A stretch of 21,678 nt of DNA from Synergistales bacterium Syner_01 (GTDB taxonomy: Bacteria > Synergistota > Synergistia > Synergistales > Aminobacteriaceae), in assembly GCA_001604435.1 (NCBI GenBank), contig LVBO01000051.1, forward strand, positions 1 through 21,678, given 5' to 3'. The notes beneath the pieces were generated by a model that saw only the letters and a list, made by a program, of their open reading frames with translations, made no database searches and was not told the origin of the DNA. This document shows positions 1 to 8,230 of the stretch, one piece after another. Every line of letters begins with the position of its first letter. Positions within the stretch are counted from its first letter, which is position 1. A program made the position numbers and the translations under genes.

Positions 1-558
1 GATGTTCGCCGCGGCGATATACGGAGCGATTTCTTCCAGCGGAGCTGCGTTGATCATGCCGTTGCTGACCAGAACGACGGGGATCATTTCTTCTCGAAGG
101 AAGCGACAGGAATCTTTGAGAAACTCGAACCATGTCAACGGCTCATTATAGGTGAACGCAACGGAAGGCGCTCCGTGCTGCATCGCGAGGCGCACCGGGT
201 CTTCGGGGTCGATCCTGTGCAACGAGACGGACGGTGAACACTCCGCAAGCCGCCAGTTTTGACAAAAGGGACAGTGCATCGAACACCCTACCGACCCCAG
301 CGACAGCACCGAGGTTCCCGGCTTCCAGTGATAGAGAGGTTTTTTTTCGATGGGATCCAGCGCGAGGGAGGCCGCCAAACCGTAATTCGAGGAGCGAAGG
401 CCTTCTCCCGTTACGTGGATACGCACACCGCAACGCCCTGGCTCTCCCGGAGAAATGAGACACGCATGAGGACAGAGCATGCATCGCACGTTTTTCCCTT
501 CGAAGCGCCACCATTCGGCCTCACGGAATGTTTCGTTCACCTCTTCCGCGTTCTTCAC
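1..558 (-). CDS. amrS: AmmeMemoRadiSam system radical SAM enzyme (AmrS), 3' end cut by window
   Basis: This frame starts at GTG 558 and stays open to base 1, giving the first 186 residues; the C-terminus lies outside the window. The iron-sulfur motif CSMHCPFC (residues 92-99, CX3CX2C) followed by QNW binds the cluster and S-adenosylmethionine in radical SAM enzymes. The N-terminal Cys-rich segment (C26, C29, C33, C43) and the YHWKPGTSVLSLGSVGC stretch (76-92) are typical of the AmrS family, related to pyruvate formate-lyase-activating enzymes. GTG overlaps the stop of the upstream amrB-amrA gene by 4 bases, and AAGGAGG lies at a good distance, so this start is well supported. Adjacency to the AmrB-AmrA fusion identifies the three-component set. 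Its substrate is not established to my knowledge. Family assignment is confident; the reaction is unknown. Confidence 0.9.
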   Translation of the reverse strand, partial: MKNAEEVNETFREAEWWRFEGKNVRCMLCPHACLISPGEPGRCGVRIHVTGEGLRSSNYGLAASLALDPIEKKPLYHWKPGTSVLSLGSVGCSMHCPFCQNWRLAECSPSVSLHRIDPEDPVRLAMQHGAPSVAFTYNEPLTWFEFLKDSCRFLREEMIPVVLVSNGMINAAPLEEIAPYIAAANI

Positions 559-1877
559 TCCGCATCCTCCTTGAGCCTATGAACACTAAAACGGGAGATG
601 GACGATCTCTCCAAAGAAAGTATGCCCGCTTTCCGGGCGGCTATTGAAAGCTGCTGTTCGACAGTATCTACTCCCTCCAGGTCGGGAAGCAATACACCTC
701 GCCTCCCGTTCTTTTCGACGAGAACGCCGAACCTGTGCGGATCGAGCATGTCGAGAGAGGACACCGGCTCGGGAGTTGAAAGTATATCGACAGAAAGAGA
801 AATGTTCTCGAGCTCTTCCGGGGTAACAGGCATGAAACGGGGGTCGCGCTGCGCCGCGGCAAGCGTGTTCTCCACAATCTCTTCAAGAAGCGAAGAATAG
901 GAAGGAAGAATCGTTCCGATACATCCGCGCAGTTGTTCTTCTTTCGTTTCGTGTGATCGGATTTTCAAGCTGACGAAACACGCCGCCTTTTCTTGGAGCT
1001 CCGGAAAATCGAGAAATCGCGCCGCTGCTTTTTCGGCCGCCTCCCTTCCGAATCGCACACCTTCGGAGAGGGCTGATCGCGCCAGCAACGGCGCGCAGTG
1101 CAGCGATGCGAAGGCAGTCGCATACCCAACGCCGAAGGGAGCCTCGTATGAGAGGCTCCGTATTTGCCGCTTCTCGCCCAACCCGAGGAAAAGAAGCGCG
1201 GAGCGTAATCCACATTCTCCCGCTTCATCCATTTCTCGTTCTCCAAGAGCGAGAAGAGCCCCCGGATCGTTCGACTGAAACGCTTCGACGATCATGCCGT
1301 CGAACTCGCGCCCGAAAGGGGAAAACCCGGCCGGAGCATCGGGGGTTACCCTGTGCGAAAGATCACCGCTTGCGACAAGCGCCCAACTTCCTTGAAGCGG
1401 CGCATGCGGAAGAGCCTGTCCCAAGCGGTACGCCTCTGAAGGGGAAAGCCCTATCGGGTTCGCGACAACAAGCGAAGGAAGAGAAACGCCCCTCTTCCGG
1501 AGGAAAAAAAGAGGCACGAGGCTCCCGTGATCAAGCGGAGACTCCTTTCGGTAGGTTGTTATTACAGGGAACGTCTCCTCCAGAATGCGAGCAAGACGCT
1601 CGCCCTCCGCCGCGGCTCCTCTCAATGAAAGACCGGTCCGAGAGGCCGCAAACCGTGCAAAGTCGCCCGAATACTGCTCGGCCAGGGATATCGTAAGCCC
1701 TCCTGAAAAAGGCGCGTGCGGGGAGAGCAGAAGAATGGTGTCAGGCGGATTCGTGCTCGCAAGGGAGGAAAGGGTATTCATCCCTTCGATCGTCCGAGAA
1801 GCGTCGAGTTCTCTTCCCTTGCCGACCTCCGGGATAATCACCGGAGGGTGAGGCGTAAAACACTCCCAGTACCACAT
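555..1877 (-). CDS. amrB/amrA: AmrB-AmrA fusion: MEMO1-like domain plus AMMECR1 domain
   Basis: The 440-residue protein joins two domains that are separate genes in many genomes. Residues about 1-260 are a MEMO1/AmrB domain, which has the class III extradiol dioxygenase (LigB) fold; visible landmarks are FTPHPPVIIPEVGKG near the N-terminus, LLLSPHAP, LDHGSLVPLFFL and ASGDLSH. Residues about 265-440 are an AMMECR1/AmrA domain with the hallmark LRGCIG (about 316-321) followed by RDPRFMPVTPEEL. The start is ATG 1877 rather than the upstream GTG 1886, because that GTG is itself part of the ribosome site GGGAGGTG 8 bases before the ATG. The gene lies 40 bases after queA and overlaps amrS. The domains are clear; biochemical function is not established, and the fusion implies all three proteins act together. 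Confidence 0.93.
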   Translation of the reverse strand: MWYWECFTPHPPVIIPEVGKGRELDASRTIEGMNTLSSLASTNPPDTILLLSPHAPFSGGLTISLAEQYSGDFARFAASRTGLSLRGAAAEGERLARILEETFPVITTYRKESPLDHGSLVPLFFLRKRGVSLPSLVVANPIGLSPSEAYRLGQALPHAPLQGSWALVASGDLSHRVTPDAPAGFSPFGREFDGMIVEAFQSNDPGALLALGEREMDEAGECGLRSALLFLGLGEKRQIRSLSYEAPFGVGYATAFASLHCAPLLARSALSEGVRFGREAAEKAAARFLDFPELQEKAACFVSLKIRSHETKEEQLRGCIGTILPSYSSLLEEIVENTLAAAQRDPRFMPVTPEELENISLSVDILSTPEPVSSLDMLDPHRFGVLVEKNGRRGVLLPDLEGVDTVEQQLSIAARKAGILSLERSSISRFSVHRLKEDAE

Positions 1878-1917
1878 GACATTCACCTCCCGAAGAGTCT
1901 CGTCCAGGCCGCGTACG

Positions 1918-2973
1918 CTAACAGATGAACATCGCGTCCCCGAACGAGAAAAAACGGTATTTCATCGAAACGGCGGTCTCGTATGCGCGCATTACCGGTT
2001 CATAACCGGCAAAAGCGGCCACAAGCATCAGTAACGAGCTTTTGGGAAGATGAAAATTCGTCACCAGGGCGTCAACCGTTTTATACTCAAACCCCGGATA
2101 AATAAAAAGTCGGGTATTCATCTCGCCCCAGCGCATTCTTCCCCCCTCGGCGGACATTGATTCAAGGGTCCGGGCAACCGTCGTTCCTGCGGCGATCACC
2201 CTGCCTCCCCGCTTTTTCGTCTCCTCGACAAGGTCTTTCGTCTCCGGAGGAAGCACGCAATACTCCTCGTGAATACTATGTTTGCGAATATCCGAACACT
2301 GAACGGGCCGAAATGTCCCGAGCCCGACATGCAACGTCACCCAGGCGATCGAAAGACCGATCTCCCGTTTGAGTTCTTCCAGAAGCTCCTCGGTGAAATG
2401 GAGACTCGCAGTCGGCGCCGCCGCTGAACCGTCCCGTGCGGCGAAGACCGTCTGATATGCCGAACGAGGCGCAGTGGAGCGGGTGATATACGGAGGAAGA
2501 GGCGTCTCCCCGATTTCCGTCAGCAATGAAAGAACCGGGACGCCTTGAGGAAAGGAAACTTTCCGTACCCCTTCCGCACCTTCAAAACGTTCGCCGACAG
2601 TAATCACCGTACCATCCGAGAGCATGATTCCCGTTCCGGAGCGAAGCCTGCGGCCGGGCTTGACGAGGGCCTCCCACTCGGTCCACTCCGTGTTGAGCGA
2701 TTTCAGCAGGAGCACCTCCGCTTTCCCTCCTCCGGGAAGCTTGCTTCCTCGCAGACGCGCAGGAATAACGCGCGTGTCGTTGAGAACCAAGAGATCGGAC
2801 GGCTTCAGCAACTCCCGCAAATCGAAAAAACGGCGGTGCGCCATCTTGCCCGAAAAACGGTCCAGAACCAACATCCGAGAAGAATCTCTGGGTGTTGCAG
2901 GGTTTTGTGCGATGAGTTCCTCCGGCAATAGATAATTGTACGACTCAATGTCGAAAAGATCGACGGTCTGCAT
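1918..2973 (-). CDS. queA: S-adenosylmethionine:tRNA ribosyltransferase-isomerase (QueA)
   Basis: QueA moves the ribosyl group of S-adenosylmethionine to 7-aminomethyl-7-deazaguanine in tRNA and isomerises it to epoxyqueuosine, the penultimate step of queuosine formation at the wobble base of GUN-anticodon tRNAs. The 351-residue length is usual. Family signatures include YNYLLPEELIAQNPATPRDSSRM at the N-terminus (about 13-35), LLVLNDTRVIPARL (about 62-75), LHVGLGTFRPV, and VTNFHLPKSSLLMLVAAFAG near the C-terminus. The start ATG 2973 lies 9 bases after the spoIID-like stop, with only a weak purine-rich site (GAAGGGA) upstream, so translation may be coupled. No other queuosine gene is in the window, so its association with ruvB upstream is probably just shared transcription, an arrangement common in bacteria. 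Confidence 0.97.
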   Translation of the reverse strand: MQTVDLFDIESYNYLLPEELIAQNPATPRDSSRMLVLDRFSGKMAHRRFFDLRELLKPSDLLVLNDTRVIPARLRGSKLPGGGKAEVLLLKSLNTEWTEWEALVKPGRRLRSGTGIMLSDGTVITVGERFEGAEGVRKVSFPQGVPVLSLLTEIGETPLPPYITRSTAPRSAYQTVFAARDGSAAAPTASLHFTEELLEELKREIGLSIAWVTLHVGLGTFRPVQCSDIRKHSIHEEYCVLPPETKDLVEETKKRGGRVIAAGTTVARTLESMSAEGGRMRWGEMNTRLFIYPGFEYKTVDALVTNFHLPKSSLLMLVAAFAGYEPVMRAYETAVSMKYRFFSFGDAMFIC

Positions 2974-2982
2974 AAACGAGGT

Positions 2983-4437
2983 CTACATCCCTTCAAGTTT
3001 CGTCCCCGGATAATAGAACGAAAGAATCTTTTTAAAATCCCACCCCTGATCCGCAAGCGCCTTCGCCCCCCACTGCGAGAGTCCGACCCCATGCCCCCAC
3101 CCTTTGCCGCGAAAAAGAAACTGACCGGAGGCCGGACCGACAGGTTGCGGTTGAGGCTGTACGGGGACGCCCGGACGAACAGTTCGGAGTGCTCGAATAA
3201 GATATCCCTTTCGCTTTTCCGGATTGAGCAGCATATCCATCAGCTCTTCGGCGTTGAAAACTCCCTGCTCTGTAAGGTCTGTCAGTTGTCGCTCTTCCGC
3301 TGCGCTCATCGGCGTCAGCGACGAGGGAACGTCGGATCCTCCGGGAGACGCGGGTGGAACCGTATTCGACCGAGGGCGCGGAGCAAGCGGAGCAATGGGA
3401 ACCGGAGCCTGGGAACCGGAGCCTGCTGACGCAATGGAAAAAAGCGTGCTTCGAATAACAGTGCTCCCAGCCGCCATACGGAAGCTATGGCTTTTGAGCG
3501 TCCGGCTTCCGTTTGTCCCGATAGCGCGTAGCGTGGTCGCCCTGCCGAACGAATCGGACTGCTCCACACGAAGCTCCTGAAGACGCCCTACGTTGACCCC
3601 TGCGGAACGGAGGGCCTCCTCGACCTGGTCAGCAGAAAGACGCGCCTCCCATGTCTCATGAGGAGACTCCGTCCGAAAATCCTCATTGACTCCCTTGAGG
3701 TACGGCATATTTCCGCCCCAGACCGTCGACACATCGGCGGTAGCGCCCCCGCTATGCGAGTGAAACGGCGTAAACGCAATCTCTCCGCCGTATTTCAACA
3801 CCATTCCCTTTGTTGCGCGTATAGCCTGGTCGGTCTTCGGATCTTCAGCGTTCATCCCGCGGTACACCTGCGACATAACGGTGTCGCCGAGGTCGTACCC
3901 CCCTTTTCCCCTGTTCTGAAGAACGCTTCGAAGCGCATACGTTCTCGAGATAACCGCCTGCGCCTTGAGGGCCTCCAGGGACCACGCAGGATTCACCTCC
4001 ATCTTGAGCACCCCTCGAAGGTACTCCTCAAGGTCGAGGACGTTCAAAAGCGTTATCCCCGAGCCTGAAGAAACCAGACGAAACGCGCCTCTATATCGTC
4101 TTTTGTTAAATGAAAGCGGGTGGCGCGAAGAGAGACTTACCGGGAGGCGCAACGTGCGGTTTCCCACGACAACACTGTTCGCTCCTGAGACATGGAATAC
4201 CGCGGTTGTGCCCAACGCATGTTTTTTTCCGCTGCCGTCCGTTGCGGTGAGAGCGGAGGCGGAAGAGACCGAAACAGTTGACTGTCCGATGGAAAGACCG
4301 ACAGATACATTTCGGGCGAAAACCGTCTCCGGCAGCAGGAAAACACTCAGAAGCGAGGCCAGAAGAAGAGTTCGGCGCAAAAAACATCCTTTTCTCAACA
4401 AGGACATTGGCATACCCCCATTTTTAGTTTCATCCAT
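2983..4437 (-). CDS. Secreted SpoIID/LytB-domain protein (predicted peptidoglycan lytic enzyme)
   Basis: An N-terminal signal peptide is visible: basic residues RR at 21-22, a hydrophobic run, then VFA ending about residue 41. The SpoIID domain follows. LEEYLRGVLKMEVNPAWSLE with Glu147 matches the catalytic acid of SpoIID lytic transglycosylases, then LKAQAVISRTYALR (157-170), HSHSGG (226-231), and GKGWGHGVGLSQWGA (444-458) with YYPGT (475-479). Known SpoIID enzymes cleave glycan strands stripped of stem peptides. Between about 337 and 439 the domain is split by a Pro/Ser-rich insert containing an acidic helix-like piece, which makes the 484-residue protein longer than usual. ATG 4437 is the longest start; ATG 4407 (residue 11, preceded by GGGGGT) is a good alternative and keeps the signal peptide. 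No sporulation genes are nearby, so a role in growth or division is more likely. The periplasmic or cell-surface location is inferred. Confidence 0.9.
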   Translation of the reverse strand: MDETKNGGMPMSLLRKGCFLRRTLLLASLLSVFLLPETVFARNVSVGLSIGQSTVSVSSASALTATDGSGKKHALGTTAVFHVSGANSVVVGNRTLRLPVSLSSRHPLSFNKRRYRGAFRLVSSGSGITLLNVLDLEEYLRGVLKMEVNPAWSLEALKAQAVISRTYALRSVLQNRGKGGYDLGDTVMSQVYRGMNAEDPKTDQAIRATKGMVLKYGGEIAFTPFHSHSGGATADVSTVWGGNMPYLKGVNEDFRTESPHETWEARLSADQVEEALRSAGVNVGRLQELRVEQSDSFGRATTLRAIGTNGSRTLKSHSFRMAAGSTVIRSTLFSIASAGSGSQAPVPIAPLAPRPRSNTVPPASPGGSDVPSSLTPMSAAEERQLTDLTEQGVFNAEELMDMLLNPEKRKGYLIRALRTVRPGVPVQPQPQPVGPASGQFLFRGKGWGHGVGLSQWGAKALADQGWDFKKILSFYYPGTKLEGM

Positions 4438-4467
4438 CCGGGACCATCAAGAGGAATCCCGAAGGTC

Positions 4468-5523
4468 TCACGCTTCCGCCTCCTCCTCGACAGGGAGATG
4501 CAGCTGCCACTGATCGTTCCCCTCGGTCGGAGGCGTTTTTCCAAGATATACCCAGCTATTTTTCGTCGCTTTTCGTCCCCGGGGAGTCCTCTCAAGGAGT
4601 CCCTGCTGGATTAAAAAAGGTTCGTAGATATCTTCGATCGTCTGCGTCTCTTCGTTGATCGCCGCACCAAGGGTTGAAAGCCCGACAGGTCCGCCGTCGA
4701 AGAGTTCCACGATCACTTTGAGAATTCTTCTATCGCCCTCGTCAAGCCCGAGGTCGTCCAACCCGAGCATATTGAGCGCTGAAGAAGCCGTCGCACTGTC
4801 GACGGTTGCAAGAGCGCGGACCTCCGCGACATCGCGGACCCTGCGGAGAAGGCGAAGCGCGATACGGGGCGTGCCTCGCGAACGCCTGGCGATCTCAAGG
4901 GCCGCATCGTCATGTATCGCAACACCGAGCACCCTGGCGCCGCGAACGACGATACTCCGGAGTTCTTCTTCGGAATAGAGAGAGAGTTGTTCCACTATAC
5001 CAAAACGCGCACGAAGAGGCGACGTGAGCAATCCGAGCCGCGTCGTCGCACCAACAAGGGTAAACCGCGGAAGCGTCAGGCATATGTTGTTCGCCAACGG
5101 GCCCTTTCCCACGATGATGTGCAACGCGTAGTCCTCCATCGCAGGGTACAGAATCTCTTCCACGTTCGAGGGAAGCCTGTGGATCTCGTCGATGAAAAGG
5201 ACGTCGTTCGGTTCAAGGTTCGACAAAATCGCCGCGAGATCCCCGGTTTTTTCCAAAGAAGGCCCCGTTGTCACACGCAACTGCCCTCCCATCTCCCGAG
5301 CGATGATACCTGCGAGGGTGGTCTTGCCCAGCCCCGGGGGGCCGTAAAAGAGGGTGTGATCCAAGGCCTCCCCTCGTTTGCATGCGGCTTCGATAAAAAT
5401 AGAGAGCTTTTCCTTCAGTTTTTCCTGTCCGAGGAAGTCGTGCAAAGAGAGCGGGCGGAGCGAGTTTTCATCCTCTCCGGGTTCGTCGTTCGGATCCAGG
5501 AAGCGCTTTCTTTCTTCCGTCAC
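4468..5523 (-). CDS. ruvB: Holliday junction branch-migration helicase RuvB
   Basis: RuvB is the hexameric AAA+ motor that, with RuvA, drives branch migration of Holliday junctions in recombination and replication-fork repair. The 351 residues show Walker A GPPGLGKT (61-68), Walker B with DEIH (112-115), sensor 1 GATTR (158-162), the arginine-finger region SPLRARFG, and the C-terminal winged helix including GGPVGLSTLGAAINEE and PFLIQQGLLERTPRGR. The start is GTG 5523, with GAGGTGAT 7-8 bases upstream overlapping the ruvA stop codon, so translation is probably coupled. The short acidic C-terminal tail (VEEEAEA) is an ordinary variable end. The gene order ruvC-ruvA-ruvB is the common bacterial one. 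Confidence 0.98.
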   Translation of the reverse strand: MTEERKRFLDPNDEPGEDENSLRPLSLHDFLGQEKLKEKLSIFIEAACKRGEALDHTLFYGPPGLGKTTLAGIIAREMGGQLRVTTGPSLEKTGDLAAILSNLEPNDVLFIDEIHRLPSNVEEILYPAMEDYALHIIVGKGPLANNICLTLPRFTLVGATTRLGLLTSPLRARFGIVEQLSLYSEEELRSIVVRGARVLGVAIHDDAALEIARRSRGTPRIALRLLRRVRDVAEVRALATVDSATASSALNMLGLDDLGLDEGDRRILKVIVELFDGGPVGLSTLGAAINEETQTIEDIYEPFLIQQGLLERTPRGRKATKNSWVYLGKTPPTEGNDQWQLHLPVEEEAEA

Positions 5524-5534
5524 TGATCATCACC

Positions 5535-6140
5535 TCAGTTGCGCTTCAATTCCTTCAGGGCAAGGCGCAGTATTTTTTCTTCGGTAAGATCGTCTCCTTC
5601 AAGAAGTCCGGACTCTTTGAGTTTCCGGAAAACCGATCCTACCTCTCCCGGCGCAAAACCAAGCGAACGAAGCGCCTCCATCGCCGTCTCCACCTTTTTG
5701 CCTGCGGAAGAATACACATCCCCGGGGATCTCAGCATCCTCTCCGGTAAGATGAGGGCGCATCTCGAAACAGAGGCGCTCCGCTGTTTTTCTTCCTATCC
5801 CCTGAATCTTCACCATGGAGTCAACATCGGAGGAAAGAATCCACGAGACGATACGCTCCGCGGGCGCGGCCTTCAAAATATTCATCGCCATCTTTCCGCC
5901 GACTCCCTTCACCGTGGTGAGCTTCAGAAAAAGAGTTCTCTCCCGATCGTCCGCGAATCCGAAAAGCGTCGGCCCCGCCTCCGAAAAATGCAGATAGGTA
6001 ACCAGCATGGCTTCTTGACCTTCGGAACACAACGCAACAGCACGCCCGGTACAAAGGAGTTCCAAACCGAAACCGTTCACTTCAAGCACGACGACATTGT
6101 CAACAATCGAATGAACCTTACCTGCGAGAAAGCGAAGCAT
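5535..6140 (-). CDS. ruvA: Holliday junction DNA-binding protein RuvA
   Basis: RuvA binds the four-way junction as a tetramer and loads RuvB. The 201-residue product begins MLRFLAGKVHSI, the usual OB-fold start. Two helix-hairpin-helix elements follow (VKGVGGKMAMNIL and IQGIGRKTAERLCFEM), then a flexible acidic linker (about 140-155), and the RuvB-contacting domain III (ETAMEALRSLGF). A longer frame begins at 6179, but ATG 6140 has a near-perfect CAGGAGGC site 4 bases upstream and matches family length, so I chose it. The first 23 bases overlap the end of ruvC, implying tight coupling. Confidence 0.97.
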   Translation of the reverse strand: MLRFLAGKVHSIVDNVVVLEVNGFGLELLCTGRAVALCSEGQEAMLVTYLHFSEAGPTLFGFADDRERTLFLKLTTVKGVGGKMAMNILKAAPAERIVSWILSSDVDSMVKIQGIGRKTAERLCFEMRPHLTGEDAEIPGDVYSSAGKKVETAMEALRSLGFAPGEVGSVFRKLKESGLLEGDDLTEEKILRLALKELKRN

Positions 6141-6645
6141 GATTGCCTCCTGCAGCGGAAATACGCCGTTTTTCCGCAAAAAGCGAAAACCCGGTAATCG
6201 CTGCTCCTATCGCATCGGCCGCGTCGTCGGGTTTGGGGATCTCATGAAGCCCCAGGAGTCGTTGCACCATTTTCTGCACCTGCTCCTTCGGCGCCGTCCC
6301 GTATCCGCAAACCGTCAACTTGATCTGAGAAGGTTTCGGTTCGAAGACGGGAAGAGCGTAGCGGGCTGCAAGGAGGAGCGCTATGCCGCGCGCCTGCCAC
6401 ACATACTCCGCAGTGGTGATGTTTCTTCCGAAGAAAAGTTTTTCAACCGACATAAAATCAGGGGAGCAGCTTTCAATCTGCTCCCCGAGTTTTCTGAAGA
6501 TCGTGTCCAGTCGGGAAGAGATCTCCTCACCCGGCGATGTTTCAATGCACCCGCAGGAGAGAAGACGGAAAGTGCGACCATCTTGGAGGACCGTCGCCAC
6601 TCCCATCCGGCCCAGCCCCGGGTCGATCCCGATACACTTCAACAA
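6118..6645 (-). CDS. ruvC: Holliday junction resolvase RuvC
   Basis: RuvC cuts Holliday junctions symmetrically with an RNase H-like fold and two metal ions. All four acidic residues are in place: Asp8 in IGIDPG, Glu68 in SVEKLFF, and Asp141 and Asp144 in PKPDDAADA. The 175-residue length is typical. The start is TTG 6645 (a second TTG follows at 6642), only 3 bases after the yebC stop; the ribosome site is weak (GGATG), so translational coupling to yebC is likely. The C-terminus overlaps ruvA by 23 bases. The yebC-ruvC-ruvA-ruvB order is widespread. Confidence 0.97.
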   Translation of the reverse strand: MLKCIGIDPGLGRMGVATVLQDGRTFRLLSCGCIETSPGEEISSRLDTIFRKLGEQIESCSPDFMSVEKLFFGRNITTAEYVWQARGIALLLAARYALPVFEPKPSQIKLTVCGYGTAPKEQVQKMVQRLLGLHEIPKPDDAADAIGAAITGFSLFAEKRRISAAGGNHASLSRR

Positions 6646-6648
6646 CGC

Positions 6649-7401
6649 TTACGCATCCAGGCTTTCCATGATTTCATCCGGAATGTCGAAGTTGCCGTAG
6701 GCATTCTGGACGTCGTCGTGCTCTTCAAGAAGATCCATCAGACGCAAGATCTTCTGCGCTTTTTCCTTGTTTTCTATCATGATGGTATTTTTCGGGACCA
6801 TCTCGGTCTCGGCCCTGGTGACAACGTACCCTGCTTTCTCGAGAGCGTCCCGTACCTGACCGAAAATGCTCGGCTCGCTGTATACAAGAAAGCCGTCGCC
6901 CTGATTTTGCAAGTCTTCCGCTCCTGCCTCAAGCGCAACCGTCATCAAGGCCTCTTCGTCAAGATCTTTTCCTGAAACTTCAATGACGCCTTTTCGCTCG
7001 AACATCCACGCGACGCTTCCCGCTTCCCCCAGTGAACCGCCGTTCCTGGTGAGCAAGGTGCGCATCTCGGATGCGGCTCTGTTCCTGTTGTCGGTGAGGA
7101 TCTCTATTAAAATGGCGACGCCGTTCGGGCCGTACGCCTCGTAGAGGATCTCGTCGAACTGCCCGCCGTCGATTTCGCCGGTACCGCGTTTTATCCCTCT
7201 CATTATGTTGTCGTTAGGCACGCTTACGGCCTTCGCCCGTTCTATGGCGGTTTTCAGGCGCATATTCATCGAGGGATCGCCCCCGCCCTCTTTCGCGGCG
7301 ATAATGATGGCTCTTACAAGCTTCTGGAAAAGGTTTCCGCGCTTCGCATCCTGCGCACCTTTTCTATGTTTGATATTCGCCCATTTAGAATGTCCCGACA
7401 A
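6649..7401 (-). CDS. yebC: YebC/PmpR family protein
   Basis: The 250-residue product has the family start MSGHSKWANIKHRKGAQDAKRG, the middle segment YEAYGPNGVAILIEILTDN, and the usual three-domain length. YebC proteins were described as transcription regulators; more recent work on members of the family links them to translation, helping ribosomes at difficult sequences such as proline runs. Which role applies here cannot be told from sequence. The start codon is TTG at 7401, supported by GAGGAGTG 7 bases upstream and by the position of the conserved MSGHS sequence. It sits 33 bases after nadE and 3 bases before ruvC, so it is the front gene of the ruv cluster. Confidence 0.96.
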   Translation of the reverse strand: MSGHSKWANIKHRKGAQDAKRGNLFQKLVRAIIIAAKEGGGDPSMNMRLKTAIERAKAVSVPNDNIMRGIKRGTGEIDGGQFDEILYEAYGPNGVAILIEILTDNRNRAASEMRTLLTRNGGSLGEAGSVAWMFERKGVIEVSGKDLDEEALMTVALEAGAEDLQNQGDGFLVYSEPSIFGQVRDALEKAGYVVTRAETEMVPKNTIMIENKEKAQKILRLMDLLEEHDDVQNAYGNFDIPDEIMESLDA

Positions 7402-7434
7402 AGAAAATCACTCCTCTGGAAAATAAATACACTC

Positions 7435-8166
7435 TCAGAATGGAATACACACGGGCGGCATCGCCCTTTTATGCGCCGACACGTTTTTCATATGCTCAAT
7501 CCGTGTCCTGACTTTTTCATCTCCCTTTTCAGCGGCAATATAGGCGTCTATCTCTTCGTACGTCATGCCCATCTCTCCTTCGTCCGTCTGTCCGTCCCAG
7601 AGCCCCGCCGAAGGAGACTTTTCAATGATTTCATCCGGGACTTTCAAAAACCGGGCGAGCGCTCGGACTTCGCACTTCAGCAGATCTCCGAGAGGAAGAA
7701 GGTCGCAGCCTCCGTCTCCGTACTTGGTAAAATACCCCATGAGAATCTCGGCCTTGTTGCCCGTGCCGCATACAAGGAATCGCCGTGTCTGCGCCAGGGC
7801 GTAAAGAGCGTTCATGCGAAGCCTTGGTTTGATGTTTGCCGAAGCCATCGGTAAAAGAGGCTCTCCGAAGGCCTGTACGAAGACATCGTACACGGGCGAC
7901 AGGTCAACCTCCCTGTACGGAAGATCGAACGCCTTGACAACGAGGAGAGCGTCCTCTTTGTCTTTTGGGTTACTTCCGCACGGAAGCAGCACTGTAAGCA
8001 TATCGGAACCGAATGCTCTTTTTAAAAGTGCGGCCACGACGGCGGAGTCTATACCTCCGCTCAGCCCGACAATTCCTCCGACGGCCCCCGCGGTACGAAC
8101 CTTTTGCGTGAGCCAGTCTTCAATGGAGCTCGCGAGGCGAGCGGCGTCTCGGCTTTTGTACGACAT
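7435..8166 (-). CDS. nadE: Ammonia-dependent NAD+ synthetase NadE
   Basis: NadE converts nicotinate adenine dinucleotide (NaAD), ATP and ammonia to NAD+. The 243 residues contain the N-type ATP pyrophosphatase P-loop GLSGGIDS (34-41), GTGNKAEILMGYFTKYGDGG, the PLGDLLKCEVRALA helix and SPSAGLWDGQTDEGEMGM, all typical of the short ammonia-using form without a glutaminase domain. A longer frame reaches 8307, but ATG 8166 is preceded by AAGGTGG at 8 bases and gives the normal N-terminus, so I prefer it; the extra upstream residues would overlap the end of the upstream gene. The neighbour 64 bases upstream is a nitrilase-fold gene of the type that provides ammonia in glutamine-dependent NAD synthetases, but it lacks catalytic residues. 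Confidence 0.95.
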   Translation of the reverse strand: MSYKSRDAARLASSIEDWLTQKVRTAGAVGGIVGLSGGIDSAVVAALLKRAFGSDMLTVLLPCGSNPKDKEDALLVVKAFDLPYREVDLSPVYDVFVQAFGEPLLPMASANIKPRLRMNALYALAQTRRFLVCGTGNKAEILMGYFTKYGDGGCDLLPLGDLLKCEVRALARFLKVPDEIIEKSPSAGLWDGQTDEGEMGMTYEEIDAYIAAEKGDEKVRTRIEHMKNVSAHKRAMPPVCIPF

Positions 8167-8230
8167 CGACACATCCACCTTCTTCTGCAAGAAAATCCAT
8201 AACCTGTTTATTTTAGCATAGTCGTTCTTG

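Noticed and set aside
2983..4437. SpoIID homologue as evidence for sporulation
   Set aside because: SpoIID/LytB domains occur in non-sporulating bacteria, and no other sporulation gene is present.
6139..6975. 278-residue plus-strand open frame across ruvC and yebC
   Set aside because: It runs antisense to two clear genes and has no motif or ribosome site.
8210..8220. AT-rich TATGCTAAAAT on the minus strand as a separate nadE promoter
   Set aside because: No acceptable -35 element was found at 16-18 bases upstream; read-through from the upstream gene is simpler.
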